A stretch of DNA of 64,000 nt from an uncultured Rikenella sp. GTDB taxonomy: Bacteria; Bacteroidota; Bacteroidia; Bacteroidales; Rikenellaceae. Positions 24,573 through 33,472 of the stretch are shown here, piece after piece (the first letter of the stretch is position 1; each line of letters starts with the position of its first letter). The notes below the pieces were generated by a model. The model ran no database searches. It had not been told where the DNA came from and was given only the letters and a program-made list of their open reading frames with translations. Both the position numbers and the translations under genes were made by a program. The stretch lies in NCBI RefSeq assembly GCF_910577125.1, contig NZ_CAJTMN010000001.1, forward strand, positions 19,446-83,445. The letters are read 5' to 3'.

Positions 24573-26439
24573 TGGGAGACATATCGTTTTCCTCCTCTCG
24601 ATCATCCTTTTCGGAGTAGCCGTTCTCACCTCCAGCGGACAGCTCCCGCCGCATTATTCGACCCAGTTGCATGCCGATACGGCCATCGTGCCGATCAACT
24701 ATCGGGAACGGAGCGCCCGGTCGGATGCCTTCTATGATACCTTGCGGTTGCGGAAATACAAGAACGCCTTCACGCGCTTTCTGTTCCGGTCGCTGATCCG
24801 GAGCCGGAACAGCAGCGACGAGGGGACTCCTTCGCTCGATTTTAAACAGAACCGGAACTATTTTGAGTACTTCTCCGGCAAACGGATCACTGCGATCCAC
24901 TGGACGTTGGCCAATGTCTTTTCGCCGCGCGATACGACACAAAAGGTAAGCTGGCTGCAACGGACGATCGACAAAATCCATATTCAAACCCATCCTGCGC
25001 AGTTGCAGCAGAATCTGCTTTTTCAGGTCGGTGACACCCTCAATCCTTATGTGCTGGGAATCAACGAAGAGCTCTTGCGTAGCCTACCCAACCTGGCGAC
25101 CGCCTATTTTGTCGTCCTGCCTGACCGGAGCGACTCGACAGGGGTATCGGTACACATCTTTGCGCGCGATAACTGGTCGATCGGCGTGGATGTCGATTGG
25201 GGACGTCTGGAGAGGAGTCTTTCGGTCTTCGACCGGAACTTTCTCGGGACGGGTGACGAGCTGGAGCTGGAGGTGATCGGAGACAAAAGTCTGACCCATT
25301 TCGGTTTCGGAGCCGAATACACCGCCCGGAACCTGTTGGGACATTTTACCGATGCGACCATCGGATTGGGAGGCGGGGCCGAGCATCGTGTGGCCCGGTT
25401 CACCGTGACCCACCCGTTCATTCTCCCTACGGGATGGGCCTATGGCTTTACGGCCGATCGGACCGACCAGCGCGAAGAGATGACCCGGGCGGATACGTCG
25501 TACCGTATCGGCCGGTTCCGGTTGGGCGGTTGGGGAGGACGGTCGTGGTGTCTGGATTGGCGCAACGGGACGAACGTCTATGTGACGGCTTCGCTGGATC
25601 GGGAGCGCTATTTGAGCCGGCCGGAGGTCGCGGAGACTTTGAACCCCTACTATCACCACTCCACGCAGCTGTTGTTCGGTTTCGGTTTCTCGCGGCGGAA
25701 CTATTTTCAGGGGAATATGATCTACGGATTCGGACGGACGGAGGACATCCCTTACGGTTTCCGGTTCGAGCTGGTCGGCGGTCGGCAGTGGGAGGAGTTG
25801 CTCGGAGCGAGAGACTATTGGGGTATCCGGGGGTATTGGGGAAATCTGATTCGGAACAGCTACCTGGAGGCAAGTCTGGCGATGGGTTCCTATTTTACGC
25901 GGAATTATCGCCTGCAGCAGTCGGTGGTGACGGGCCATATCAAATATTTCACCCCTTTGTTGCGGGTGCGGACGAGTTATATCCGTCAGTTCGGTACGAT
26001 GTCGGCCACCATGGGATTTCATCGGCTGGAGGGGGAGCGGGAGGCGCTGCGGTATGAAAACCGTTGGGGACGGGGCATCCGCGGGCTGGGGGCGAACTGG
26101 CGAATGACCGGCTACAACCGTTTGATCTTTGGTTCCGAGACGGTGGTCTTCACTCCGCTTTTTCTGTACCATTTCCGTTTTGCCTTTTTCCTGTGCGGCG
26201 ATGCCGGGTGGCTCGGATACGACAACAACCTGTTCCGCAATCGGTTTACGGGGGCGATCGGTGCCGGGGTGCGGATTCGGAACGAGCGGCTGATTCTCAA
26301 CAACGTGGAGATCCGGTTCGGATATGCCTTCAACAGGCCTCCGGACGTGGGGTATCGTACTTTCTCGATCTCCAGCGAGCCGGACTTCAAGGAGATCGAC
26401 TTCGCTCCCGAGCGGCCGCAGGTGATTCCTTATCGGTGA
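24565..26439 (+). CDS. Outer-membrane beta-barrel protein of Omp85/BamA-like type
   Basis: 624 aa from ATG 24565, overlapping the upstream stop by 8 nt. A hydrophobic signal segment spans about residues 7-26. A single POTRA-like region covers about 107-190 (IHIQTHPAQLQQNLLFQVGD, then LRSLPNLATAYFVVLPD). From about 200 on, alternating amphipathic strands rich in Tyr, Phe, Arg and Gly look like a 16-strand barrel. It is shorter than BamA (about 800 aa, five POTRAs), so it is likely a specialised Omp85-superfamily member (surface antigen-like or TamA-like). The exact function is unknown. Confidence 0.7.
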   Translation: MCNGRHIVFLLSIILFGVAVLTSSGQLPPHYSTQLHADTAIVPINYRERSARSDAFYDTLRLRKYKNAFTRFLFRSLIRSRNSSDEGTPSLDFKQNRNYFEYFSGKRITAIHWTLANVFSPRDTTQKVSWLQRTIDKIHIQTHPAQLQQNLLFQVGDTLNPYVLGINEELLRSLPNLATAYFVVLPDRSDSTGVSVHIFARDNWSIGVDVDWGRLERSLSVFDRNFLGTGDELELEVIGDKSLTHFGFGAEYTARNLLGHFTDATIGLGGGAEHRVARFTVTHPFILPTGWAYGFTADRTDQREEMTRADTSYRIGRFRLGGWGGRSWCLDWRNGTNVYVTASLDRERYLSRPEVAETLNPYYHHSTQLLFGFGFSRRNYFQGNMIYGFGRTEDIPYGFRFELVGGRQWEELLGARDYWGIRGYWGNLIRNSYLEASLAMGSYFTRNYRLQQSVVTGHIKYFTPLLRVRTSYIRQFGTMSATMGFHRLEGEREALRYENRWGRGIRGLGANWRMTGYNRLIFGSETVVFTPLFLYHFRFAFFLCGDAGWLGYDNNLFRNRFTGAIGAGVRIRNERLILNNVEIRFGYAFNRPPDVGYRTFSISSEPDFKEIDFAPERPQVIPYR

Positions 26440-26509
26440 TCCGGTGCGGGGGCTATTCGTGGCACGAAATATGCTTTCTTATCGGCTACATACTTAAATT
26501 CTTGAAATC

Positions 26510-27103
26510 ATGTCAGTATTAGTTGGTAGAAAAGCTCCGTTATTCCGGGCTACGGCGGTGGTCAACGGAAGTGAAATCATTCCGGATTTTTCGTTGGAAA
26601 CGTACGCGGATAAAAAGTACGTCCTCTTCTTTTTTTACCCGGCGGACTTCTCGGCGGTGTGTCCCACCGAGATCCTCGCTTTTCAGGAGCGGATGGCAGA
26701 GTTCGACGAACGTAACGTCGCAGTGGTGGGATGTTCGGGCGATTCGCAGTTCGTCCATCAGAAATGGCTCTCGATTCCGGTGAAACAGGGGGGAATCGAA
26801 GGGGTGAAGTATCCGCTGGTGGCCGATTCGGCCAAGACGATCATGCAGCTTTACGATGTGCTGGCGGGCGATTATCTCTACAATGCGGAAGGAGAAGTGT
26901 CGTTCGAAGGGCCGGCGATGGCCTATCGGGGCAGTTTTCTGATCGACAAGGCCGGAATCGTGCGGCATCAGGTGGTCAACGACCTGCCGTTGAGCCGGAG
27001 CATCGACGAGACGTTGCGGATGATCGACGCGCTGCAACATTTCGAGGAGTACGGCGAGGCGTGCCCGATCGACTGGCACAAGGGAGACAAGGGAATTAAG
27101 TAA
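26510..27103 (+). CDS. AhpC-type peroxiredoxin
   Basis: 197 aa typical 2-Cys peroxiredoxin that reduces peroxides. The peroxidatic site is FFYPADFSAVCPTE (C51) and the resolving cysteine is in GEACPIDWHKG (C185). The usual wording around C51 is PLDFTFVCPTE; here Leu and Phe are replaced by Ala. Arg and Thr of the active site (T53-like, R near 128) appear to be kept. No ahpF lies nearby, so the electron donor is elsewhere. It is the last rightward gene before palindromic repeat copy 2. Confidence 0.92.
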   Translation: MSVLVGRKAPLFRATAVVNGSEIIPDFSLETYADKKYVLFFFYPADFSAVCPTEILAFQERMAEFDERNVAVVGCSGDSQFVHQKWLSIPVKQGGIEGVKYPLVADSAKTIMQLYDVLAGDYLYNAEGEVSFEGPAMAYRGSFLIDKAGIVRHQVVNDLPLSRSIDETLRMIDALQHFEEYGEACPIDWHKGDKGIK

Positions 27104-27140
27104 CTGTACCGTTTTTCTGTAACCATTCTTTGTGCTGGAT

Positions 27141-27403
27141 GGTACTGTTCTCTTTCTGAAGAAAGAGAACCAGAAAGACTTCCGAGGATGCTTGCGCATC
27201 CTAACTCTATTTCGGTACAGTATCTGAACTTTTGATTTTTCGGGCCACGGAAAAGGGCGCGCTTGAGGCTATCAAAAACCTTAGCGCGCCCTTTTTTCTT
27301 GGCCCGAAGAACAAGATGATGAGACCTTGTCACCCGGATGGCTTTAAAGTGCGAAGCACTTTCGAAAGTTTCTTTGGTACTTTCTGTTCACAGAAAGTAC
27401 GGT
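27141..27403. repeat. Composite palindromic repeat element, copy 2
   Basis: This fills the 347-base gap between convergent ahpC and the acyl-CoA dehydrogenase; no ORF is seen. Left end: GGTACTG, a hairpin of TTCTCTTTC/GAAAGAGAA, CCAGAAAGACTT, then GGATGCTTGCGCATCC (27186-27201), identical to copy 1. The centre is a large hairpin with GCGCGC/GCGCGCC arms between CGGGCCA (27241) and GGCCCG (27306). Right end: AAAGTGCGAAGCACTTT (27346-27362), AAGTTTCTTTGG, then hairpin 27377-27400. The right hairpin has the same TTTCTGTNNACAGAAA core as the left hairpin of copy 1. Confidence 0.75.
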
Positions 27404-27450
27404 ACCCGCACGTAGCTAAAGAACGGGCATGCAAAAAACAGTACGGTTAA

Positions 27451-29205
27451 TTAAGCTTCGATCGTTTCGTCCAACACCATTTTGAAATATCCCAGGCTGT
27501 CCGGTTCGAACTCCCGGATGTAGCTCAGATGGGCATTGCACTTGGCCTGTCCCTCCTTAATGAAAGCGATGGCGGAGATGCGATACCCCTCCCCTACTTC
27601 CGGATGGCTGGCCTGTTGCAGCAGGAGGTGTCCCATAATGATATAGCCTCCCATTTCGACTAAACGGCGCGCATGGAAATCGAGCAGATCGGCATCGTTC
27701 CCCTCTTTCGTCGAAGCCTCGTGAACAGCTTTCACAGCCGCCTCATACTGTTCGCGCATCGTCACCAGCGTCCGATATTGTCCGTCGAGTTCCGACACCG
27801 GTTTGATCGCCTCATACCCTTGCATCTGCGCGAGCAGCACGCCTGTCGTCACCCCACGAATCGCCGCCACCACCTGCAATTGCGATGTCCCTTCATAAAT
27901 CGTCGTAATCCTGGCGTCACGATAGATCCGTTCGATGGCGTAGTCTTTCATGAATCCCGAACCGCCGTGAATCTGCAAGGCGTCGTAAGCCACGCTGTTG
28001 CTGTATTCCGACGAGAAGAGCTTTAGGAGCGGCGTATAAGCATCCGCCAGCTTCTGATATTGCTTCATCTCCGTCCGTTCCTCCGGCGTCAGTTTTCGTT
28101 CTTTTTCGATGTGGAAATAGTTCTTATAGACATCTACGAACCGTGCCGTCTCGTACAGCAATGCCCGGGAGGCCTGCAAACGCGCTTTCATGTTGGTCAG
28201 CAGCTCGTAAACCGCCGGGAACTGAATAATCGGTTTACCGAACTGTTCCCGCTCGTTGGCATACTTCAATGCCTCGCGGTACGCCGCCTCCATAATCCCC
28301 ACCGACTGAGCCCCGATACCGAGCCGGGCCGAGTTCATCAAGGCCATCACATATTTGATGAGCCCCATCTTCCGATCCCCCACCAGCTTGGCCGGCGCAT
28401 TGGTGAAGACCAGCTCGCAGGTCGGTGAGCCGATAATCCCCAGCTTGTGTTCGATCCGTCGCACCTTGACCGCCATATGCTTCTTGTCATACACGAACAG
28501 CGACAACCCCCGTGCATCGGTCGTCCCCTCTTCGCTCCGCGCCAGCACCAGCGAGATATCTCCGTCACCATTGGTAATGAAACGTTTCACGCCGTTCAAG
28601 AGCCACTCGCCCGGCTTGTCCGGATTGGGCGTCGCCTTGAGCATCACGGCTTGCAAATCCGAACCGGCATCCGGCTCGGTGAGGTCCATCGCCGCCGTCG
28701 CCCCCTTGTTGATCTGCGGCAAAAATTCCGCGTTGATCTCTTCGCTCGCAAACTCATGCAAGGTTTCGGCGCAGTCCTGCAACCCCCAGATATTGCCGAA
28801 TCCGGCATCGGCCCGGCTCACCAGCTCGCAGGTCATCACGTACGGTACGAGCGGGAAATTCAGTCCCCCGAACCGTCTGGGCAGCGAAATTCCGTAAACT
28901 CCCGCCTGGGTCAGCATATCGTGGTTTTCCTGCGTCCCGCGCGCATAGATCACCCGATCGTTTTCCACCCGCGGCCCCTCCTTGTCCACCGAGTCGGCAT
29001 TCACGGCAATCGTGTTCGCAGCCACATCCCCCACAATTTCCAGCACTTTCCGATAGCTGTCGATCGCGTCCTCGAAGTCTACCGGCGCATAATCATAGGT
29101 CTCTTTATCCCGGAAGCCCTGTTCTTTGAGCTCCACGATCTTTTTCATCAGGGGGTGATCCAGATGAAACTGTATGTCTTTGTTATCTAAGAAAAAGTTA
29201 GCCAT
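27451..29205 (-). CDS. Acyl-CoA dehydrogenase
   Basis: 584 aa FAD enzyme that oxidises acyl-CoA to enoyl-CoA and passes electrons to ETF. An N-terminal helical part (1-160) contains GVYGISLPRRFGGL. The beta domain has AMDLTEPDAGSDLQAV and FITNGD. The C-terminal helical domain has QIHGGSGFMKDYAIERIYRD and IYEGTSQLQ; the Glu of YEGT is at the short/medium-chain catalytic position. An extra C-terminal region of about 110 residues follows, as in ACADs of about 580-600 aa. It is the third gene after etfB and etfA (22 nt gap), so it is the likely dehydrogenase partner of this ETF. Substrate chain length is unknown. Confidence 0.92.
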   Translation of the reverse strand: MANFFLDNKDIQFHLDHPLMKKIVELKEQGFRDKETYDYAPVDFEDAIDSYRKVLEIVGDVAANTIAVNADSVDKEGPRVENDRVIYARGTQENHDMLTQAGVYGISLPRRFGGLNFPLVPYVMTCELVSRADAGFGNIWGLQDCAETLHEFASEEINAEFLPQINKGATAAMDLTEPDAGSDLQAVMLKATPNPDKPGEWLLNGVKRFITNGDGDISLVLARSEEGTTDARGLSLFVYDKKHMAVKVRRIEHKLGIIGSPTCELVFTNAPAKLVGDRKMGLIKYVMALMNSARLGIGAQSVGIMEAAYREALKYANEREQFGKPIIQFPAVYELLTNMKARLQASRALLYETARFVDVYKNYFHIEKERKLTPEERTEMKQYQKLADAYTPLLKLFSSEYSNSVAYDALQIHGGSGFMKDYAIERIYRDARITTIYEGTSQLQVVAAIRGVTTGVLLAQMQGYEAIKPVSELDGQYRTLVTMREQYEAAVKAVHEASTKEGNDADLLDFHARRLVEMGGYIIMGHLLLQQASHPEVGEGYRISAIAFIKEGQAKCNAHLSYIREFEPDSLGYFKMVLDETIEA

Positions 29206-29227
29206 GTCCTGTATGAGTCAAAAAGGA

Positions 29228-30247
29228 TTACTTGCTGTTCTGTTTATAGTATTTGATCATTTTCGGAATCACCGTAGTGACGTCCCCGATAATCGCGTAG
29301 TCGGCGATTTTGTTGATCGGCGCCTCCGGATCGGTGTTGATCGAGATGACCATTGAACTGCCGTCCATCCCGGCCGTGTGTTGAATCTGGCCCGAAATTC
29401 CGCAGGCGATGTAGAGTTTCGGCCGCACCGTCACCCCCGTCTGCCCGATCTGGCGTTCGTGTTCCGTGAACCCGGCGTCCACCGCAGCGCGCGATGCCCC
29501 GACTTCAGCCCCCAATACCTCTGCCAGCTGATACAGCAGATCGAATCCCTCCTTCGACCCCATCCCGTAGCCTCCGGCCACGATAATCGGAGCACCCTTG
29601 ATGTCGATCTTCCGCTCTTCCATCTCGCGGGCAATGATCTTGACTGCGAAATCCCCGTCGCTCAGGAACTTCTTGTAGTCGATCGTCTTGACTTCCGCCG
29701 GTTTCGGATCGGCCACCGGCTCCATTTTCATTACCCCTTCGCGTACGGTCGCCATCTGCGGACGGTGATCCGGGTTGATAATCGTGGCGATGATGTTCCC
29801 GCCGAAAGCCGGCCGAATCTGGTAAAGCAAGTTCTTATATTCTTTTCCCGTCCTGGCTTCGCTGTGGTCGCCGATCTCCAGCGAGGTACAGTCTGCCGTC
29901 AGACCGCTGTGCAGCGCCGACGATACGCGCGGTGCCAAATCCCGTCCCGTGCAGGTCGCGCCGAACAAAGCGATCTGAGGTTGCTCTTCCTTAAACACCC
30001 CGCAGATAATCGCCGCATGGGGCAGCGTTCGGAACGGTGCCAGTTCCGCACCGTCGGCGACGTGTACGATCTCCGCTCCGTATTGTGCCAGCTGTTTTTC
30101 AATACCGGTCAGGTTGTGTCCGATGGCCAATGCTTCGACCCGGCATCCCAATGTCTTTGCCAAAGCCCGTGCCTTGGTCAAGAGTTCCAGCGAAACGTCG
30201 GCGACTTTGCCGTCTTCAATCTCGCAGTAAACGAATATATTGTTCAT
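29228..30247 (-). CDS. etfA: Electron transfer flavoprotein alpha subunit
   Basis: 339 aa. The C-terminal FAD-binding domain (about 215-335) is clear: AGGYGMGSKEGFDLLYQLAE, GASRAAVDAGF, IGQTGVTVRPKLYIACGISG, AGMDGS and INTDPEAPI. The N-terminal domain resembles the nucleotide-binding fold. It pairs with EtfB to carry electrons between acyl-CoA dehydrogenase and the membrane or, in bifurcating versions, to NADH and ferredoxin. Which type this is cannot be told by eye. It sits between etfB and the acyl-CoA dehydrogenase. Confidence 0.95.
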   Translation of the reverse strand: MNNIFVYCEIEDGKVADVSLELLTKARALAKTLGCRVEALAIGHNLTGIEKQLAQYGAEIVHVADGAELAPFRTLPHAAIICGVFKEEQPQIALFGATCTGRDLAPRVSSALHSGLTADCTSLEIGDHSEARTGKEYKNLLYQIRPAFGGNIIATIINPDHRPQMATVREGVMKMEPVADPKPAEVKTIDYKKFLSDGDFAVKIIAREMEERKIDIKGAPIIVAGGYGMGSKEGFDLLYQLAEVLGAEVGASRAAVDAGFTEHERQIGQTGVTVRPKLYIACGISGQIQHTAGMDGSSMVISINTDPEAPINKIADYAIIGDVTTVIPKMIKYYKQNSK

Positions 30248-30285
30248 GAGAATTTCAGTTGGTGATTTGATTTAGGTAAGCTGGA

Positions 30286-31170
30286 TTAACCGATTGTGTG
30301 CGAAGCGATCAGCTCTTTGATTAACCCTTCGATATCGGTATCGCTTCCGGTCAGGTGTTTCGCCTCTTTGGCCTGGAAGACAATGTTTTCGATCGTCTTG
30401 ACTTTGGTCGGCGAGCCGCTCAGCCCGAGCGATTCCGGTTCGGCGTTCACATCATTCGCACCCCATTCCGGAATGCAGAGATAGCACCGCTCCTTGTGCA
30501 AAGCCATGTAGTAATCTTCCTGTTGTTCCTGCACTTCGCTCACCGTCCGGGCATGTTTGTATTTCATCACCATCTTGGCGTTCCGGGGTCGACACTCCGG
30601 CGCGCTGGCATTGACGGTCACTACCCCCGGCAGCTTCATGGTCACGGTCTCCACGCCGCACTCCAAGCGCCGGCGGATGGTGATCTCGCCTGCTTGCAGG
30701 TCGATTTTGTCCACCGCTTCGGCATAGGTCACCTGCGGCAGTCCCAGTTTCTCGGCTACCTGCGGTCCCACCTGCGCCGTGTCGCCGTCGATAGCCTGCC
30801 GTCCGGCGATGATCAAATCCGGATTCATCTTCCGGATGGCGCACGAGAGCGTGTAACTGGTCGCCAACGTATCCGCTCCGGCAAATTTCCGGTCGGTGAG
30901 CAACACGCCGCCGTCCGCTCCGCGGAACATGGCCTCCCGTATCACCTCCGCAGCGCGGAACGGCCCCATGGTCAAAACCGTAACGGTCGATTTCGGGTGC
31001 TGATCCTTGATGCGCAAGGCCAGTTCCAATGCGTTCAAATCTTCAGGGTTGAAGATGGCTGCCAGTGCCGCCCGGTTCACCGTACCGTCGGCTTTCATGG
31101 CATCCTTGCCTACGTTCCGCGTGTCGGGAACCTGTTTGGCGAGTACGACTATTTTTAGGGTATCATTCAT
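30286..31170 (-). CDS. etfB: Electron transfer flavoprotein beta subunit
   Basis: 294 aa. Visible are the N-terminal VVLAKQVPDTRNVG, NPEDLNALELALRIKD, the GRQAIDGDTAQVGPQVAE motif and the RRLECGVETVTMKLP recognition-loop region. It is longer than the usual 255-265 aa beta subunit. EtfB binds AMP/ADP or a second flavin and docks on EtfA. It is first in the etfB-etfA-acd operon, 57 nt downstream of lepB on the same strand; no clear promoter was found in that gap, so read-through from lepB is possible. Confidence 0.93.
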   Translation of the reverse strand: MNDTLKIVVLAKQVPDTRNVGKDAMKADGTVNRAALAAIFNPEDLNALELALRIKDQHPKSTVTVLTMGPFRAAEVIREAMFRGADGGVLLTDRKFAGADTLATSYTLSCAIRKMNPDLIIAGRQAIDGDTAQVGPQVAEKLGLPQVTYAEAVDKIDLQAGEITIRRRLECGVETVTMKLPGVVTVNASAPECRPRNAKMVMKYKHARTVSEVQEQQEDYYMALHKERCYLCIPEWGANDVNAEPESLGLSGSPTKVKTIENIVFQAKEAKHLTGSDTDIEGLIKELIASHTIG

Positions 31171-31227
31171 AAAATGAAAGATTTGGATTTGTTTATTTCG
31201 TGTTTTACTTCCGCTTTGGGAGAAATA

Positions 31228-32637
31228 TTATCGAATTCGGTTAAACATCCTGCCCCAACGCAACCCGGTGAAGATGTTCTTTCCGGGCGTGATCGAGAGC
31301 CAGACGAACGAGGCTTTACCTTCCACATGGTCGGCCGGAACGAAGCCCCAGAATCGTGAGTCTGCGGAGTTGTGTCGGTTGTCGCCCATCATGAAGTAAT
31401 AATCCATCTGAAAGGTATAATCTTTTACTGGAGAGCCGTTTATGTAAATCAGACTATCCGCCTCGTCGACCACCAATTCATTCCCCTCGTAGTTCCGGAT
31501 AATCCGTTCGTAAAGCGGCAGATTATCGATCGTCAGCGGAACCGTTACCCCCGCCTGCGGCACCCACAGTGGCCCGAACAAGTCTTCCGTCCACGGATAT
31601 CGATCCGTTTCGTGTGGAAAGATCGCCTCGTTCGGTATTCGGTTGACGAAACGGATGACGTCCGTCACTTCCGGCAGACCTTTCAATACTTCGACCCCTT
31701 CGGCAGTCAGCGGCAAAGTATATCTCCCCGCCTCCGCCTGGTAGCCGATCTCCTCGCGGTCGATTCCGAGCCGTTCGAAAATCTTCGTCCCGATCGGAGC
31801 CGTAACATGCACCATATAAAGATGTTGCACGCCCGGTATCGACCGCTGCGCCTTGCCGTTGATGTAGACGTCGCCGTCGATCACCTGCACCGTGTCTCCC
31901 GCCAATGCCACACACCGCTTGATGTAATTCTCCCGCTTGTCCACCGGCCGATAACGTACCTCCAGCTCGTTGTAAACCTGTTCGCGCCCCAACATCCGCA
32001 CCAAATCGTAATAACTCGTGGTCGATACATCGCTCTCCATCGATCGTCCATACTCGTCCTCCATCGTAATCGTCCCCAAAGCCACCGTATCTCCTTCCGG
32101 AAAGTTGAAGACCACCACGTCGTCGCGTTTCACAACACCTCGTCCTGCCAGACGCTTGTACGGCCACTGAATCCAATCGACATACGACGGAGTGGTCTTT
32201 GTCAGCGGCAGGGTGTTCTGCACGAACGGAAACGAGATCGGGGTATTGGGCATTTTCGGCCCGTAGCAGGTCTTGTCCACGAAAATATAGTCTCCGACCA
32301 GCAAGGTCTGCTCCATCGACGACGACGGAATGACGTACATCCCGAAGAAATAGGTCTTCAATGGTACGACGACGATCACGGCGAAAAGCAAAGCTTCGAC
32401 CCACTCCATCACGCGCCGGAATCCTTTATGTCCCTCTTTGTAAGCCCGATAGCGGTTGAGCCAAATGCGGTCGATAAACCGGGTGATATAGAGGTCGTAA
32501 ATGACCGCCACACCGAGCAGCCACCACAGGTTCCGTGTCCAGACCATGAACCACAGCACGTAAATCAGGCTGACGACCGAAAATTTCACCCACTTGTTTC
32601 CCCAGATGGCCCGCAACTTTTCGATAGCTTTTTTCAT
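31228..32637 (-). CDS. lepB: Signal peptidase I LepB
   Basis: 469 aa inner-membrane protease that cleaves exported preproteins. Two or three N-terminal membrane helices occur within 1-95. The catalytic serine is in IPSSSMEQTLL (S107) and the lysine in ENYIKRCVALAGD (K240). The C-terminal GDNRHNSADSRFWGFVP box is present near 412-428. The protein is long because of inserts between the boxes, typical for Bacteroidetes. It follows dapB by 15 nt on the same strand. Confidence 0.94.
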   Translation of the reverse strand: MKKAIEKLRAIWGNKWVKFSVVSLIYVLWFMVWTRNLWWLLGVAVIYDLYITRFIDRIWLNRYRAYKEGHKGFRRVMEWVEALLFAVIVVVPLKTYFFGMYVIPSSSMEQTLLVGDYIFVDKTCYGPKMPNTPISFPFVQNTLPLTKTTPSYVDWIQWPYKRLAGRGVVKRDDVVVFNFPEGDTVALGTITMEDEYGRSMESDVSTTSYYDLVRMLGREQVYNELEVRYRPVDKRENYIKRCVALAGDTVQVIDGDVYINGKAQRSIPGVQHLYMVHVTAPIGTKIFERLGIDREEIGYQAEAGRYTLPLTAEGVEVLKGLPEVTDVIRFVNRIPNEAIFPHETDRYPWTEDLFGPLWVPQAGVTVPLTIDNLPLYERIIRNYEGNELVVDEADSLIYINGSPVKDYTFQMDYYFMMGDNRHNSADSRFWGFVPADHVEGKASFVWLSITPGKNIFTGLRWGRMFNRIR

Positions 32638-32652
32638 GTCGTGTCGTTTCGG

Positions 32653-33378
32653 TTAGAATCCCAGCAGGTCTTTCATCCCGTAGACCTGTCCCGTTCCGCG
32701 TTTATCGGCCAGAAACTCTGCCGCCAGAACCGCTCCCATCGCAAATCCGCTGCGGTTCTTGGCATTGTGGTCGATGGTGATGATATCGGCGTCCGATTCC
32801 CAAACCACGGTGTGAATCCCCGGCACCATCGCCCGCCGCTGTGCCGTGACTTCCAACTCGTCCGGCGTAGTGGTCGTTCCCAGGTGCCATGTGGTTTTCC
32901 GGTCGATTCCGGCCAGTATATCCTCGGCCAGAGTCACTGCCGTCCCGCTCGGCGCATCTTTTTTCTGCACATGATGCACCTCGTTCAAAGTGACGTCGTA
33001 CTCCGGAAAACGGTTCATCATCTCGGCCAGCTTCCTGTTGATGGCGAAAAAGAGATTGACGCCGATGCTGTAGTTCGAGGCGTAGAAAAACGCGCCCTGT
33101 TTCTGTTCGCACAACGCGGTCACCTCCGGCAAGCGATCCAGCCAGGCTGTGGTTCCGCACACCACCGGTATCCCGCTCTCAAGGCAGGTCATGATATTTC
33201 CGTATGCCGTCCCCGGCGTCGTGAATTCGATCACCACGTCGCATGCCGCCAGATGCTCTGCCGTGAGCTGATCCGTGTTGTTCATGTCGATTATCAGCGG
33301 GATTTCGTGTCCCCGCGAGAGCAGGATCCGTTCGATCTCGTGCCCCATTTTGCCGTAGCCTATCAGTGCGATTTTCAT
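32653..33378 (-). CDS. dapB: DapB, 4-hydroxy-tetrahydrodipicolinate reductase
   Basis: 241 aa from ATG 33378. An upstream in-frame extension of 35 residues translates the terminator hairpin and was rejected. DapB reduces the cyclic intermediate of the lysine/diaminopimelate pathway with NAD(P)H. The Rossmann motif GYGKMGHE is at 7-14, EFTTPG near 50, CGTTAW near 74, and the catalytic EVHHVQKKDAPSGTA region near 132-146. It is shorter than E. coli DapB (273 aa), as in many Bacteroidetes. It precedes lepB directly. Confidence 0.94.
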   Translation of the reverse strand: MKIALIGYGKMGHEIERILLSRGHEIPLIIDMNNTDQLTAEHLAACDVVIEFTTPGTAYGNIMTCLESGIPVVCGTTAWLDRLPEVTALCEQKQGAFFYASNYSIGVNLFFAINRKLAEMMNRFPEYDVTLNEVHHVQKKDAPSGTAVTLAEDILAGIDRKTTWHLGTTTTPDELEVTAQRRAMVPGIHTVVWESDADIITIDHNAKNRSGFAMGAVLAAEFLADKRGTGQVYGMKDLLGF

Positions 33379-33400
33379 ATCAGGGTTGAAAGTAATACAT

Positions 33401-33441
33401 AAAAAGCGAAAAACAAAATCAGGTTTTGTTTTTCGCTTTTT
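33401..33441 (-). terminator. Intrinsic terminator between purA and dapB
   Basis: A perfect 18-bp stem (33401-33418 with 33424-33441) with a 5-nt loop. A/T runs at both feet can end the leftward purA transcript before dapB. Confidence 0.8.
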
Positions 33442-33472
33442 CGGTTTGAAATGAGGGGAGGTTACTGATGTA

